Positions 53,377 to 63,348 are shown, counted from the stretch's first letter. The stretch is 64,000 nt of DNA from Vibrio harveyi NBRC 15634 = ATCC 14126 = KCTC 12724 (GCF_001591145.1 NZ_BCUF01000001.1:124001-188000), one strand, 5' to 3'. A program made the numbers and translations. Notes: generated by a model not told the origin, from the sequence alone.

Positions 53377-54537
53377 ATGTCTGATTTAATCCAAAACGTT
53401 AAAACCTCTTTTGAACAAGTGCTGGGTTACGCTCCAAGCCACATTATTCAAGCACCTGGTCGTGTCAACCTGATTGGTGAACACACTGATTATAACGATG
53501 GTTTTGTATTGCCATGTGCGATCAACTACCAAACGGTTGTGGCAGCAGCAAAACGTGAAGACAACCTAGTGCGCGTGGTATCTGTGGACTACGGCAACGC
53601 AGTTGATGAGTTCGATATCACTCAAGAGATTACTTTCCAACAAGACAAAATGTGGGCCAACTACATTCGCGGTGTGGTGAAGTATCTTCTCGCACGCGGT
53701 TACCAATTTTCTGGTGCGGATATCTCAGTGAGCGGCAATGTGCCTCAAGGTGCGGGCTTGAGCTCATCGGCAGCATTGGAAGTGGTGATTGGTCAAACGT
53801 TTAAAGTGCTGTTCAATCTAGAAATCAGCCAAGCGGAAATTGCACTGAACGGTCAGCAAGCAGAGAACGAATTTGTCGGCTGTAACTGCGGCATCATGGA
53901 CCAAATGATTTCGGCAGAAGGTCGTGAAAATCACGCGATGTTATTGGACTGCCGTAGCCTAGAAACCGAAGCAGTATCGATGCCAGAAGACATGGCAGTG
54001 GTGATCATCAACTCGAACAAAAAACGTGGCTTGGTAGACAGCGAATACAACACTCGTCGTGAGCAATGTGAAGAAGCGGCGCGCATCTTCGGCGTAAAAG
54101 CACTCCGTGATGTGAGCATTGAGCAGTTTAATGAGAAAGTGTCTGAGCTGGATGAAATGGTGGCAAAACGTGCTCGCCACGTGATCACAGAAAACGATCG
54201 CACGGTCGAAGCCGCACAAGCTCTTCGCGCACACGACATGAAGCGCATGGGTGAGTTGATGGCAGAGTCTCATGCTTCAATGCGTGATGATTTCGAAATC
54301 ACAGTAAAAGAAATCGATACTTTGGTGGAGATGGTGAAAGAGGTCATCGGTGAGCAAGGCGGTGTGCGCATGACTGGCGGCGGCTTTGGCGGTTGTATTG
54401 TCGCTCTTGTACCGCCTGCATTAGTGGATGACGTGAAAGCAACCGTTGAAGCTAAATACCAAGCAGCAACGGGGTTGAAAGAATCTATCTACGTGTGCCA
54501 AGCGAAAAATGGCGCTAGCTTAGTCGAAGTGCTTTAA
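53377..54537 (+). CDS. galK: Galactokinase
   Basis: Phosphorylates galactose to galactose-1-phosphate. It has the GHMP-kinase motifs: [17 protein letters not shown] near residue 27, the ATP motif [14 protein letters not shown] near residue 126, and [10 protein letters not shown] near the C-terminus. Length is 386 residues. It is separated from galT by 266 bases that hold two repeats, so some independent control or reduced read-through is possible. galM follows by 29 bases. Confidence 0.97.
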   Translation: MSDLIQNVKTSFEQVLGYAPSHIIQAPGRVNLIGEHTDYNDGFVLPCAINYQTVVAAAKREDNLVRVVSVDYGNAVDEFDITQEITFQQDKMWANYIRGVVKYLLARGYQFSGADISVSGNVPQGAGLSSSAALEVVIGQTFKVLFNLEISQAEIALNGQQAENEFVGCNCGIMDQMISAEGRENHAMLLDCRSLETEAVSMPEDMAVVIINSNKKRGLVDSEYNTRREQCEEAARIFGVKALRDVSIEQFNEKVSELDEMVAKRARHVITENDRTVEAAQALRAHDMKRMGELMAESHASMRDDFEITVKEIDTLVEMVKEVIGEQGGVRMTGGGFGGCIVALVPPALVDDVKATVEAKYQAATGLKESIYVCQAKNGASLVEVL

Positions 54538-54566
54538 GCGCACCGCAGCTTTAGTAGGAGCGAGAT

Positions 54567-55625
54567 ATGACCGAGCCATTAACCATCACGATGACACAGC
54601 AGGCTGCTTTTGATGGTGAGCCTGCTAGGGTGGTCGAACTGAAAAATAACACAGGCATGAGCGTTTCCTTTATGGATATTGGCGCGACATGGCTGAGTTG
54701 TCGTTTACCTTTGGCGAATGGGGAGTTGCGCGAAGTGCTTCTCGGAGTGGGGACGATGGGGAGTTTCATGCATCAACAGTGTTATATGGGTGTCACTGTT
54801 GGTCGCTACGCAAACCGCATCGCCAATGGGCTTTTTGAGGTTAATGGCGAAGCATTTCAAGTCTCCACTAACCAAGCGGGAAACTGCTTACACGGTGGTG
54901 AGGAAGGGTTTGATAAGCGTCGCTGGAACATTGAGTCTCAGTCCGAACAGCAAGTGACGTTTTCTTTGTTGTCTGAAGATGGTGATCAAGGTTTTCCGGG
55001 GAACCTCGAAGTCCATGTGACGTATACCCTGACTGATGACAACCAAGTGAGCATTGTGTATTTCGCAAAGACAGACAAAGCAACACCAGTGAACTTAACG
55101 AACCACGCTTACTTTAATTTGCTTGGTGCGGAAGCCGATTTGGATTGCCGTTCTCACCGTTTAACCATCGCAGCAGATCAATATCTACCAACTAACGAGG
55201 TCGGTATTCCTTTGGGGACATTGCAAGATGTGAAAGGAACAGGCTTTGATTTTAGAAATGAAAAGCCAGTATCGGAGCATTTCTTACAAGATGAGCAGCA
55301 GATTGCAGCGAAAGGTTATGATCACAGCTATCTATTTGATGCTCATCGCGACGTTTCAAAACCCGTTGCGCGGGTGGTTTCTCCGGATGGAAAAGTGCAT
55401 ATGTCTGTCGTGACCAATAAGCCTGCCATGCAATTGTATACGGGTAACTGGTTAGCGGGTGCACCAAACCGTCGCGGTGGGGAATACCAAGACTACGCGG
55501 GCTTGGCGTTAGAAACTCAGTTTTTGCCAGATTCACCGAACCATGCTGAGTGGGGGCAACCAAGTTGTATTCTTGAACCTGAGCAAGCGTATCGATTCAG
55601 TACCACGTTTCAGTTTGCTTTTTAG
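54567..55625 (+). CDS. galM: Aldose 1-epimerase (mutarotase)
   Basis: Interconverts alpha and beta galactose, supplying the alpha form to GalK. The 352-residue galactose-mutarotase-fold protein has the histidine motif NLTNHAYFNL near residue 178 and a C-terminal catalytic glutamate in LALETQFLPDSPNH. The start is preceded by GTAGGAGCGAG. It is the last gene of galETKM and is convergent with galR. Confidence 0.95.
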   Translation: MTEPLTITMTQQAAFDGEPARVVELKNNTGMSVSFMDIGATWLSCRLPLANGELREVLLGVGTMGSFMHQQCYMGVTVGRYANRIANGLFEVNGEAFQVSTNQAGNCLHGGEEGFDKRRWNIESQSEQQVTFSLLSEDGDQGFPGNLEVHVTYTLTDDNQVSIVYFAKTDKATPVNLTNHAYFNLLGAEADLDCRSHRLTIAADQYLPTNEVGIPLGTLQDVKGTGFDFRNEKPVSEHFLQDEQQIAAKGYDHSYLFDAHRDVSKPVARVVSPDGKVHMSVVTNKPAMQLYTGNWLAGAPNRRGGEYQDYAGLALETQFLPDSPNHAEWGQPSCILEPEQAYRFSTTFQFAF

Positions 55626-55706
55626 TTAAGGTATTGATTTTTAGCCTTTTGGGTTGCTATGAGCTTTTTGCCTACAGTAGGTCAAAAGCTTAGTTGAACT
55701 AAAAAC

Positions 55707-55745
55707 AAAAAAGCTCTGGTACTTCTGTAGCAGAGCTTTTTTATT
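55707..55745. terminator. Bidirectional terminator between galM and galR
   Basis: AAAAAAGCTCTG (55707-55718) and CAGAGCTTTTTT (55731-55742) are perfect arms around a 12-base loop, with T tracts on both strands. Confidence 0.9.
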
Positions 55746-55769
55746 TCGTATTTTAGATTGGGTGCAGAG

Positions 55770-56768
55770 TTAGAGGCGGTCAACCGAGTTGCGACGAACT
55801 AAGGTTGGGCTGAAGATGATCGTGTCTTCTTCCACTTGTTCATCTCGTGATAATGCCAACGCTAGTCGAGCAGCGCGTTCTGCCATCATTTCGATTGGGT
55901 AACGAATTGTCGTCAAACTTGGATTGACGAAGCGAGCAATTAAACCATCGTCAAAACCGACCATAGAGACTTTCTCTGGTACGCTGATTCCGTTTTGATC
56001 TAATACGGCAAGTGCCCCGGCTGCCATGTAATCGTTGTAAGCCACGACACCGGTGATTTCGAGTGATTTCGTCAGTAAGTTGGTCATTGCTATTTCACCA
56101 CCATCACTGTTTGGTTCACCATATTCAACGTAACTTTTCGACAGTTCAATCTTGTGGTCTTTCAGCGCCGCTTGGTAACCTTGCAAGCGCTCATCGGTAT
56201 CTTCAATGTCATGTGAAGAAGCGATACAAGCTATCTTGGTATGCCCATGACGAAGTAAATATTCTGTCGCGAGGTACGCACCTTTACGGTTATCGAGAGA
56301 GATACAACGCTCTGCTAACTCAGGAATGTGGCGGTTGATCAATACCATCCCTTTTACTTCTTTGGCATAGCCAATCAATTCTTCATCTGATAAGCCTTTA
56401 GAGTGGATCACAATCGCCTCACAGCGGCTATTAATCAGCAACTCTAACGCTTGTCGTTCATCTTCTGGATTGTGATAACCATTGCCAATCAGAATGTGTT
56501 TACCATTTTCTCTTGCGACGTTATCAACCGATTTGACCATGGTGCCAAAGAAGGGGTCAGAGACATCACTCACCAGCACGCCCATCGTATTGGTACTTTG
56601 ACTGACTAGTGCTCGTGCTGCCGCGTTAGGGCGATAGCCAAGTTTGCTCATCGCTTTAGTCACTGCATCGATAGAAGTTTGGCTTGCCTTGGGTGATTTG
56701 TTGATCACACGAGAAACGGTAGCGACTGACACCCCCGCTTCTTTCGCGACATCCTTGATTGTTGCCAT
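55770..56768 (-). CDS. galR: LacI-family repressor GalR
   Basis: A 332-residue repressor with the helix-turn-helix MATIKDVAKEAGVSVATVSR at the N-terminus and a sugar-binding domain after it (VSDPFFGTMVKSV, GFDDGLIARFVNPSLTTI). I start at ATG 56768; the open frame extends 69 codons further but lacks any conserved sequence. It is convergent with galM, and operators of the GalR type lie before galE and before this gene. Galactose is the expected inducer, by analogy. Confidence 0.9.
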   Translation of the reverse strand: MATIKDVAKEAGVSVATVSRVINKSPKASQTSIDAVTKAMSKLGYRPNAAARALVSQSTNTMGVLVSDVSDPFFGTMVKSVDNVARENGKHILIGNGYHNPEDERQALELLINSRCEAIVIHSKGLSDEELIGYAKEVKGMVLINRHIPELAERCISLDNRKGAYLATEYLLRHGHTKIACIASSHDIEDTDERLQGYQAALKDHKIELSKSYVEYGEPNSDGGEIAMTNLLTKSLEITGVVAYNDYMAAGALAVLDQNGISVPEKVSMVGFDDGLIARFVNPSLTTIRYPIEMMAERAARLALALSRDEQVEEDTIIFSPTLVRRNSVDRL

Positions 56769-56897
56769 GAGGAACCTTTCGTTGGCTAAAAACGTTAACC
56801 GGAGTATTAAACACCCATTGTGTAATAAGTGCAATTTTAACAGGTGGTTGCTTTCTAAAGTGCGATCTTTACCTCTTGTAATTATTAATCTTACTGA

Positions 56898-56914
56898 TAG
56901 TGTAAACGTTATCT
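56898..56914. promoter_or_regulatory. GalR-type half-conserved operator before galR
   Basis: GTGTAAACGTT matches the left part of the galE operators, and is followed by ATC rather than TAC. It lies about 130 bases before galR and 30 bases before the divergent ygjH-like gene, so it could act on either. Confidence 0.45.
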
Positions 56915-56941
56915 TTTTAGTAAAATTTACTTGGGTTTTAA

Positions 56942-57277
<336 letters not shown>

Positions 57278-57420
57278 GCTGTAAGTTAAATTTATTTATA
57301 TAACAAATGCTTATGGTTTGTGTCTCATTTTATAAATGAGTGAGTTGATTCATATTCACCTTTATTTATAATTTTCTTGATTTAAAACTGTTTAACAGTA
57401 TGAAAATATAGGAAATTATA

Positions 57421-58035
57421 ATGAAAAAGGTTTTGCCTTTATTGGCTTTAGGTGCAGTGGTTGCTTCAGCGTCGGTTCAAGCAAATAGTGGTTGGTATAT
57501 TGGTGCGGATATTCATAACACTGAGATCGATACAGAGTTGAACATTGATTCATCGTCTTCAACAGGCTTTGGTATCGCTGTTGGTAAAGAGATGGCGCTC
57601 TCTCAGCAGTTTGTATTAGCTTTTGAGGGTGAGTTTATTCACTTTGGCAGCTTTAAAGAGAACGGATACTTCATCGATCAGTTTGGCACTGCGCACAATG
57701 CGAGCATTGAAGTTGAGGGTTACGCTGCGAATCTTAATGCGAAACCTAAATACTACTTCACAGGCACAGGTTTCTACTTAGGCGCTGTGGCTGGCTTGGG
57801 CGTGATGGGTGTTGACCTGAAGTTGGATGTTCCAACTGCATCTTCTAGCTCAATATCAACAGATGGTAGCGATATTGGTTTCAACTACGGTGCTGAAGCA
57901 GGTTATGAATTTGCTTCTGGTCTGATTGTTTCTGGTGGTTACCGTGCGTCTTCGGTCACGATTGATGTTGAAAATGGCGGCGATTTAGATTTTGATTTTG
58001 ATGGCTTTTACGTAGGTCTAGACTACAAATTCTAA
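57421..58035 (+). CDS. Small outer-membrane beta-barrel protein
   Basis: A 204-residue protein with signal peptide MKKVLPLLALGAVVASASVQA and alternating beta-strand patterns rich in Gly and aromatics. It ends in YKF, the C-terminal Phe typical of outer-membrane barrels. It resembles the OmpA-like/OMP_b-brl fold with about eight strands. Substrate or role unknown. A terminator follows directly. Confidence 0.8.
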   Translation: MKKVLPLLALGAVVASASVQANSGWYIGADIHNTEIDTELNIDSSSSTGFGIAVGKEMALSQQFVLAFEGEFIHFGSFKENGYFIDQFGTAHNASIEVEGYAANLNAKPKYYFTGTGFYLGAVAGLGVMGVDLKLDVPTASSSSISTDGSDIGFNYGAEAGYEFASGLIVSGGYRASSVTIDVENGGDLDFDFDGFYVGLDYKF

Positions 58036-58063
58036 TCAGATATTTGTCGAATATGAATAATGG

Positions 58064-58088
58064 AAGGGAGCCACTAGGCTCCCTTTTT
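58064..58088 (+). terminator. Terminator of the outer-membrane protein gene
   Basis: AAGGGAGCC and GGCTCCCTT around four bases with a T run. It overlaps the 3' end of the convergent gene at 58074. Confidence 0.85.
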
Positions 58089-58625
58089 GATCAGGTTATC
58101 TATTAATTCATAATGATGATCTTGCACACCCGCAAGGTTGCCGTACTTGGGCTGGTGGCGGTCATTCTCTTTGGCGTGTTGCCAACCTATAGTATGACGA
58201 ACAAAGTGTTCAGCAAACGCGTGAGAGACTTCCAAGCATCCTGCTAAAACAGTATCTACATAACTTTGCATGATTGGGCTGAGCGTGCAGGGTGGAAGGG
58301 GATCGCTTTTCACGTAAACCCAAATCTCATGATCTGGATTAAAGCTGATTTCAGTTTCGATTTGTTCAGGACGAATTTGAATACGATGATAGCCACGTTC
58401 GCGGCGGTCAAATTCAGTCAGCGCTTGGTGGTCTACTTCGAGCAGCACACCGTTCACTTGCCCTTCGCCTTCATTCACAACCAGCGGTGACAAGATATAG
58501 CTGTCGTCGACTTTGCCCCAATAGCGCACTAACCCATGGGCAATAACGGGAATTGCTTCACCCGTTTGCCCTGTAAGCTCACGTGAGGCCGAATTGATTA
58601 AGCTGCCGTAGCCAAATATATACAT
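58074..58625 (-). CDS. Gamma-glutamylcyclotransferase-like protein
   Basis: A 183-residue protein of the GGCT-like/AIG2 fold. The N-terminal substrate-binding motif is YGSLINSAS, and the likely catalytic glutamate is in EFDRRERGY. Family members release 5-oxoproline from gamma-glutamyl peptides, but many small members have no known substrate. It lies between the barrel gene and nnrS. Confidence 0.78.
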   Translation of the reverse strand: MYIFGYGSLINSASRELTGQTGEAIPVIAHGLVRYWGKVDDSYILSPLVVNEGEGQVNGVLLEVDHQALTEFDRRERGYHRIQIRPEQIETEISFNPDHEIWVYVKSDPLPPCTLSPIMQSYVDTVLAGCLEVSHAFAEHFVRHTIGWQHAKENDRHQPKYGNLAGVQDHHYELIDNLIKKGA

Positions 58626-58789
58626 CGTGATTGTTCCCTTTTACTTCGACGAATTCCGTTCTATCCGTTATACCTAAATATGATATCTAAGTCATTCTTA
58701 CTGAGCCCAGCATTTTTACGTTCTTGGGAGGAAATGCCTCCACGGCGTCAGGCGCAATGTTTTACCTCTAAAGGATAGTCTGATCTTAT

Positions 58790-58812
58790 AACATGTATTT
58801 TTTATGCATGTT
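58790..58812. promoter_or_regulatory. NsrR-type operator before nnrS
   Basis: A 23-base dyad with 11-base arms, AACATGTATTT and TATGCATGTT on either side of the centre, fits the NsrR pattern AAGATGYATTT-N-AAATRCATCTT with few departures. It lies 63 bases before the nnrS start. Control of nnrS by the nitric-oxide sensor NsrR is established in other vibrios. Confidence 0.7.
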
Positions 58813-58874
58813 TGTGTTAAGATCGCTGACGTTAAGTTTTTCGACAGTACGAATTGGTACGTAAGGGCACCACA

Positions 58875-60059
58875 ATGCTGAATATCACCGATAAAAAAGT
58901 GGAAGAAAAAATCCCCGCATGGCTGCGACTTGGGTTTAGACCGTTTTTCCTGTTTGGCTCTATTTACGCCATCATCGCGATTGCGTTGTGGGTATGGATG
59001 TTTCAAACAGGGCAGCCTAGCGCGTTGAGTGTTCCGGCTTTGTGGTGGCATGTACATGAAATGCTGTTTGGTTTCTCTATGGCGATTGTGGTGGGGTTCG
59101 TTCTGACCGCGGTACAAAACTGGACGGGGATCAATGGGACGAAGCACTACACCTTGCTAGCCTTGTTTTTGTTATGGCTTGCTCCTCGAGTTCTACTTTG
59201 GACCCCTGCACCACTTTGGTTAACCAGCAGTGTTGAAGCGCTGTTTTTACTGTTTGTAGCGTATGAGGTCGGCATACGAGTTTATCGTGCTAAAGGGTGG
59301 CGTAACCTATTTTTTGTTCCGTTATTCTTACTTGCAATCTTTGCGAACTTTGCCAGTTATGCCACGGTCAAAGGTATGCCTCCATTTACCTCTTCTGCTG
59401 TGTGGCAAGCAATGCTGTGGTGGTTCACTTTACTGCTTTCTGTCATGGGTGGGCGAGTAATCCCTTTCTTTACTGCACGTCGTTTCAACTTTGAAAAAGC
59501 TCAACCGCTGATGTGGCTAGATTGGCTCGCCAACCTACCTTTGGTCATGTTGTTTGTACTGAGTTTCTTCCCTGTGACGTTTGCTGAACTTGGGAAGCCG
59601 CTGATGTTATTTGCTGGTATCACCCAATGGGTTCGATTCTTACGCTGGAAACCTTGGTTGACTCTGAGCGAGCCACTTGTTTGGTCTTTACATGCGGCTT
59701 ATTTGTGTCTGCCTTTAAGTCTTATCCTACGTGGCAGCTGGGATAACGCGTTTGCCAACCACAACTTGATTCATTTGTTTGCGATTGGTGCGCTAGGTGG
59801 CTTAATCCTAGCAATGATTACTCGTGTCACCATGGGGCACACTGGACGTATGATTTACAAAGGTCCGAACATGAGTATCGCGTTTGCGGCGGTGATTGCT
59901 GCGGCGTTAGCGAGAAGCTTAGGTGTGATATTTGCTCCTTCACAGATGTTCTTTTGGATTGATATCAGCGCAGCATTATGGATTCTTGCATTTGGTATGT
60001 TTGTGTGGCGTTTTGGTGTGATGTTGATAACTCCGCGTGTGGATGGTCATCCGGGATAA
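58875..60059 (+). CDS. nnrS: NnrS family membrane protein
   Basis: A 394-residue membrane protein with about 12 hydrophobic segments. NnrS binds haem and copper and protects against nitric-oxide stress. Conserved features include LRLGFRPFFLFGS at the N-terminus, WHVHEMLFGFSMA near residue 56, HLFAIGALGGLILAMITRVTMGHTGR near 300. I start at ATG 58875 (MLNITDKKVEEK); the open frame runs seven codons further up. An NsrR-type operator lies upstream and a terminator follows. Confidence 0.92.
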   Translation: MLNITDKKVEEKIPAWLRLGFRPFFLFGSIYAIIAIALWVWMFQTGQPSALSVPALWWHVHEMLFGFSMAIVVGFVLTAVQNWTGINGTKHYTLLALFLLWLAPRVLLWTPAPLWLTSSVEALFLLFVAYEVGIRVYRAKGWRNLFFVPLFLLAIFANFASYATVKGMPPFTSSAVWQAMLWWFTLLLSVMGGRVIPFFTARRFNFEKAQPLMWLDWLANLPLVMLFVLSFFPVTFAELGKPLMLFAGITQWVRFLRWKPWLTLSEPLVWSLHAAYLCLPLSLILRGSWDNAFANHNLIHLFAIGALGGLILAMITRVTMGHTGRMIYKGPNMSIAFAAVIAAALARSLGVIFAPSQMFFWIDISAALWILAFGMFVWRFGVMLITPRVDGHPG

Positions 60060-60080
60060 TCGAAGAAAAATGAAAGTGAA

Positions 60081-60113
60081 GAAGGGCTTGGCGAGATGCT
60101 AAGCCTTTTTTGT
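60081..60113 (+). terminator. Terminator of nnrS
   Basis: GGGCTTGGC and GCTAAGCC form an imperfect stem, followed by a run of six T, about 25 bases past the stop codon. Confidence 0.75.
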
Positions 60114-60377
60114 TTGATGTTGCTTCAGCAAATAACCTATTAATAGTAAGGAAATTATTAAGAATGTGAAAAACGTTGAATTCTAATCTGAGTTTTGCTC
60201 GTGCCAGAAAAGGCGGAGTTCGATACTCTGTATCTGTTATTGCTCGTATGAATATGAGTGATTAACTAGCCAATTGACGTTTTAGACCCATAGGTGTCTT
60301 TCGTGTAATTACATGGCCGCTTAGTTCTATACCTCCGTGGAACTAAGCGGCGTTTTTCGTTTTGTGGCTAGGTAAAA
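60114..60377 (+). other. Gap with an orphan terminator, possible small RNA
   Basis: This stretch between nnrS and the transglycosylase holds no open frame of note. It contains a strong terminator, GCCGCTTAGTTC (60316-60327) and GAACTAAGCGGC (60340-60351), followed by GTTTTTCGTTTT. nnrS already has its own terminator 200 bases upstream. This one could end a small RNA transcribed on the plus strand. No clear promoter is visible; the minus strand lacks a T run. Confidence 0.45.
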
Positions 60378-61490
60378 TTAGATATTCCCTTGGCTGAAGT
60401 CTTTCTGGAAATAAAGAACTTTCTGTAGATAGCGTCTCGCTTCCCCTTTTGGGTGTTGAGTGGTTAATGCATCATAAACTTGAGTTGGGTTGAGGCTGTT
60501 AAGTTCATTCATTGCACGCTTACGGTCGCTATCAAACGTCGAAAGCACACCACCAGTGCCGCCGTTGTAGGCGGAAATCATACTAAAGTGCTTCGAGGTT
60601 GGATGTTTCACGTCTCGTAGATAGCGGTTTTTCAATATATAGAAATACGCTGCACCAGTATCAATGTTATTGGCAGGATCGAATAAGTATTCTTTGGTAG
60701 GAATACCTGGTTTGTTTTTTACTAAATTAAACACATCCGCACCCGCTGTTTTTGGGATCACTTGCATCAAGCCGTAAGCGCCAGCATGAGAAACCGCATA
60801 AGGGTTAAAACTACTTTCGGTTTTGATCACGGCGAAAATCAGATCTTCTGATAAACCATATCGTTTTGCAGCGTCACGTATCAAGCCAGCGTACTGGTAT
60901 TCGCGTTGTTCTAGATGATCTTTCACCATGTTGATTTCGACATAGTAAGCACTGCCGTGTTTGATGGCTTTCTTTTGCAGTTTGTTGTCGAGTAGGTAGT
61001 CTGCGTAACGATTGGCGCGCCATTCCCATTCAATCGGTTTTCCATCGTGATCGAGAACTTGCCCCAATAAAAAAGGCTTACCACGTAATACCGCTTCCTT
61101 GTCACTAAACAACTCCGCATGTGCTGGATCGGCAGGCATGAGTAGTGTCTGTACAATCGCTTTTTGTAGCTTTTCCGTTGGCTGGTATTGGGAAATTGTC
61201 GAAACGTAGATTTTTCCCGCTTCGAAGTCGATATGAGCGCGGGTGTTATAACCATCAAGGTATTTCACGTAGCGGTGTTTTCCCGCTTCGACGAACTCAT
61301 CTTCACCCCAGCGATCTTTGGCTTTTTGCGCAATGTAAGCCAGTAACTGTTGGATATTCTCTTGGTTAGATGCACTTGGCGGCTTTACATAGGGAGGTAC
61401 GTAGTCATCACATGCGCAAGGTGGTGTTTCTTCAGGAGCAACAGAGCAACCACTGAGGAGAAGTAAGCTCAGGAATAGCGATTTCTTCAT
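60378..61490 (-). CDS. mltC: Membrane-bound lytic transglycosylase, MltC type
   Basis: A 370-residue outer-membrane lipoprotein that cleaves peptidoglycan. The signal sequence ends in the lipobox LSGC (Cys15). A DUF3393 domain (about 35-195) precedes the SLT domain, with the catalytic glutamate in AVIKTESSFNPYAVS (near residue 226) and GAYGLMQVIP. The usual mltC neighbours, yggX and mutY, are not here, so this may be an additional copy. Length and domains are complete. Confidence 0.88.
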   Translation of the reverse strand: MKKSLFLSLLLLSGCSVAPEETPPCACDDYVPPYVKPPSASNQENIQQLLAYIAQKAKDRWGEDEFVEAGKHRYVKYLDGYNTRAHIDFEAGKIYVSTISQYQPTEKLQKAIVQTLLMPADPAHAELFSDKEAVLRGKPFLLGQVLDHDGKPIEWEWRANRYADYLLDNKLQKKAIKHGSAYYVEINMVKDHLEQREYQYAGLIRDAAKRYGLSEDLIFAVIKTESSFNPYAVSHAGAYGLMQVIPKTAGADVFNLVKNKPGIPTKEYLFDPANNIDTGAAYFYILKNRYLRDVKHPTSKHFSMISAYNGGTGGVLSTFDSDRKRAMNELNSLNPTQVYDALTTQHPKGEARRYLQKVLYFQKDFSQGNI

Positions 61491-61617
61491 CGGATACCGA
61501 TTTAATTAGAGGTGAGGGCAATTGCCGACTGAAGAAAATAATAAGTAAGAGTGTTAATTGTCTGAAATTAAAACTTTTTGTGCTTTCGATAGAAGGTGTT
61601 GATATTAGAATTTAGCT

Positions 61618-61647
61618 CCAAAAAAAAGCCTGCGGGGTGCAGGCTTT
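61618..61647 (-). terminator. Terminator of glpD
   Basis: AAAGCCTGC and GCAGGCTTT around five bases, followed on the minus strand by a run of T. Confidence 0.85.
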
Positions 61648-61665
61648 GTATTAGGAGAGTCCAAT

Positions 61666-63066
61666 TTAACTTACTTGTGAGAGGCTAACGACCTTTTGTT
61701 GCAGCTTCTCTTTTAGATATTCTGCCAGTGCGATTTTCTCCTCTTCGTTCATGTATAAGCCAAGTTTTGTACGACGCCATAAGATGTCTTCATCGGTTAG
61801 CGCCATTTCGTGATTCATCAAGTAATCGATTTCACGTTGATATACGCCACTTGCTTGCTCTGAGAAGCAGTGACCAAGATCTTCTACGCTGTTAGTGCCT
61901 TCCATCAGATCCCAAGTTTGTGTACCAAACTGAGTCACGTAGCGCAGCAACATTGCTTCTGATGCCCACGAGTATTTCGCATGAATCATCTTCGCAAGTT
62001 GCTCACGGCTGCAACTGAAGTTACCACCAGGAAGGGTTTGGTTTGCCGTCCAGTCTTTACCCATTTCAGGTAGGTAAGGTGCAAGTTTCTTCATTGCCGC
62101 TTCGCCAAGCTTACGGTATGTCGTGAGCTTGCCGCCGAACACTGAAAGTAAAGGTGCGTGGTCGTATTCAGCATCCAACTCTAGTGTGTAGTCACGTGTG
62201 ATCGCTTGCGGTGAGTCAGACTCATCATCACACAGTGGGCGTACACCACTGTAAGTCCATACCACATCTTCGCGGCTTAGCTGGTGGACAAAGTGTTGGT
62301 TAACGATATCGATCAAGTAATCGACTTCATCTTCGGAGATCGCGACTTCACGCGGATCGCCTTTGTATTCCACATCTGTGGTACCAATGATCGAGAACTT
62401 ATCTAAGTAAGGGATCATAAATACGATGCGGTTATCTTTGTTTTGTAGGATGTAGGCTTGCGGCTCGTTGTGGATACGAGGAACAACGATGTGCGAGCCT
62501 TTGATCAAACGAATGTTGCGAGGGGAGGTTTGCTCTAATCCTTCATCAAAGAACTGTTTCACCCATGGACCAGCAGCGTTAACCAGAGCTTTCGCTTTAC
62601 GTTCGAAACGTTGGTCTGTGGTGACGTCATGAATAGTGACATGCCAAATGCCGCCTTCACGGTGTGCTTTTTCTACGCGGCAGTAGTTGCGAACTTCTGC
62701 GTTATTCTCTTTTGCAGCCAGAACGTTAAGTAAGACTAAGCGCGCATCGTCTACCCAACAATCTGAGTATTCGAAACCGGTTTTCATTTCAGGTTTCAAA
62801 AGACCTGATTTTGCTAGGTTGACAGTTTTGCTGCCTGGCAGTGTGGTTCGTTTACCCAAGTTATCGTAAAGGAACAAACCACAGCGGATCATCCAAGCTG
62901 GGCGTAAAAATGGGCGATGAGGTAAACGGAAGCGCATTGGTAGAGCCACATGTGGTGCTTTACGTAAGATCACTTCACGTTCAGCGAGCGCTTCCGAAAC
63001 TAAACGAAATTCATAGTGTTCAAGGTAACGTAATCCGCCGTGGATCAGTTTTGAACTTGCAGAAGA
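61666..63066 (-). pseudogene. glpD: Glycerol-3-phosphate dehydrogenase, 5' end missing
   Basis: C-terminal 466 residues or so of aerobic glycerol-3-phosphate dehydrogenase, which oxidises sn-glycerol-3-phosphate to dihydroxyacetone phosphate at the inner membrane. The conserved reading can be followed from SSASSKLIHGGLRYLEHYE through LRPAWMIRCGLFLYD to the stop codon. The first roughly 45 residues, including the GxGxxG FAD-binding motif, are absent. The sequence instead passes directly into glpT on the other strand at about 63065. An ORF opens at GTG 62973, but it is not a natural start. The gene should be inactive if the join is real. Confidence 0.88.
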
Positions 63067-63295
63067 AGCGGCAGGTACGGCTGCAGGTCTAACTGGCTTA
63101 TTTGGTTACTTGGGCGGTGCGGTAGCGGCAAACGCGATTCTTGGCTATACAGTAGACCACTTCGGCTGGGATGGCGGCTTTATCATCCTAATCGGTTCAT
63201 GTATCACCTCTATCGTTTGTCTAACTTACGCATTTCTTGGCGAGCGTGCTCACCATGAACAAAAAGCGCGTGAGAAAGAAGCATTGGCGTCATAA
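63066..63295 (+). pseudogene. glpT: Glycerol-3-phosphate transporter, 3' fragment
   Basis: The last 76 residues or so of GlpT, the inner-membrane glycerol-3-phosphate/phosphate antiporter. The reading starts in AAGTAAGLTGLFGYLGG and continues through the last two membrane segments (YTVDHFGWDGGFIILIGS) to the stop codon. About 370 N-terminal residues are missing. The fragment joins head to head with the broken glpD. glpQ follows 53 bases later, as in intact glpTQ operons. Confidence 0.85.
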
Positions 63296-63302
63296 AACAT
63301 TA

Positions 63303-63327
63303 AAGGGGCGGTGGAATACTGCCCCTT
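63303..63327 (+). repeat. Hairpin between glpT and glpQ
   Basis: AAGGGGC and GCCCCTT enclose 11 bases. No T run follows, so it is more likely a stability or attenuation element than a terminator. Confidence 0.45.
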
Positions 63328-63348
63328 CAATAAGCTAAGGAAAGAACA

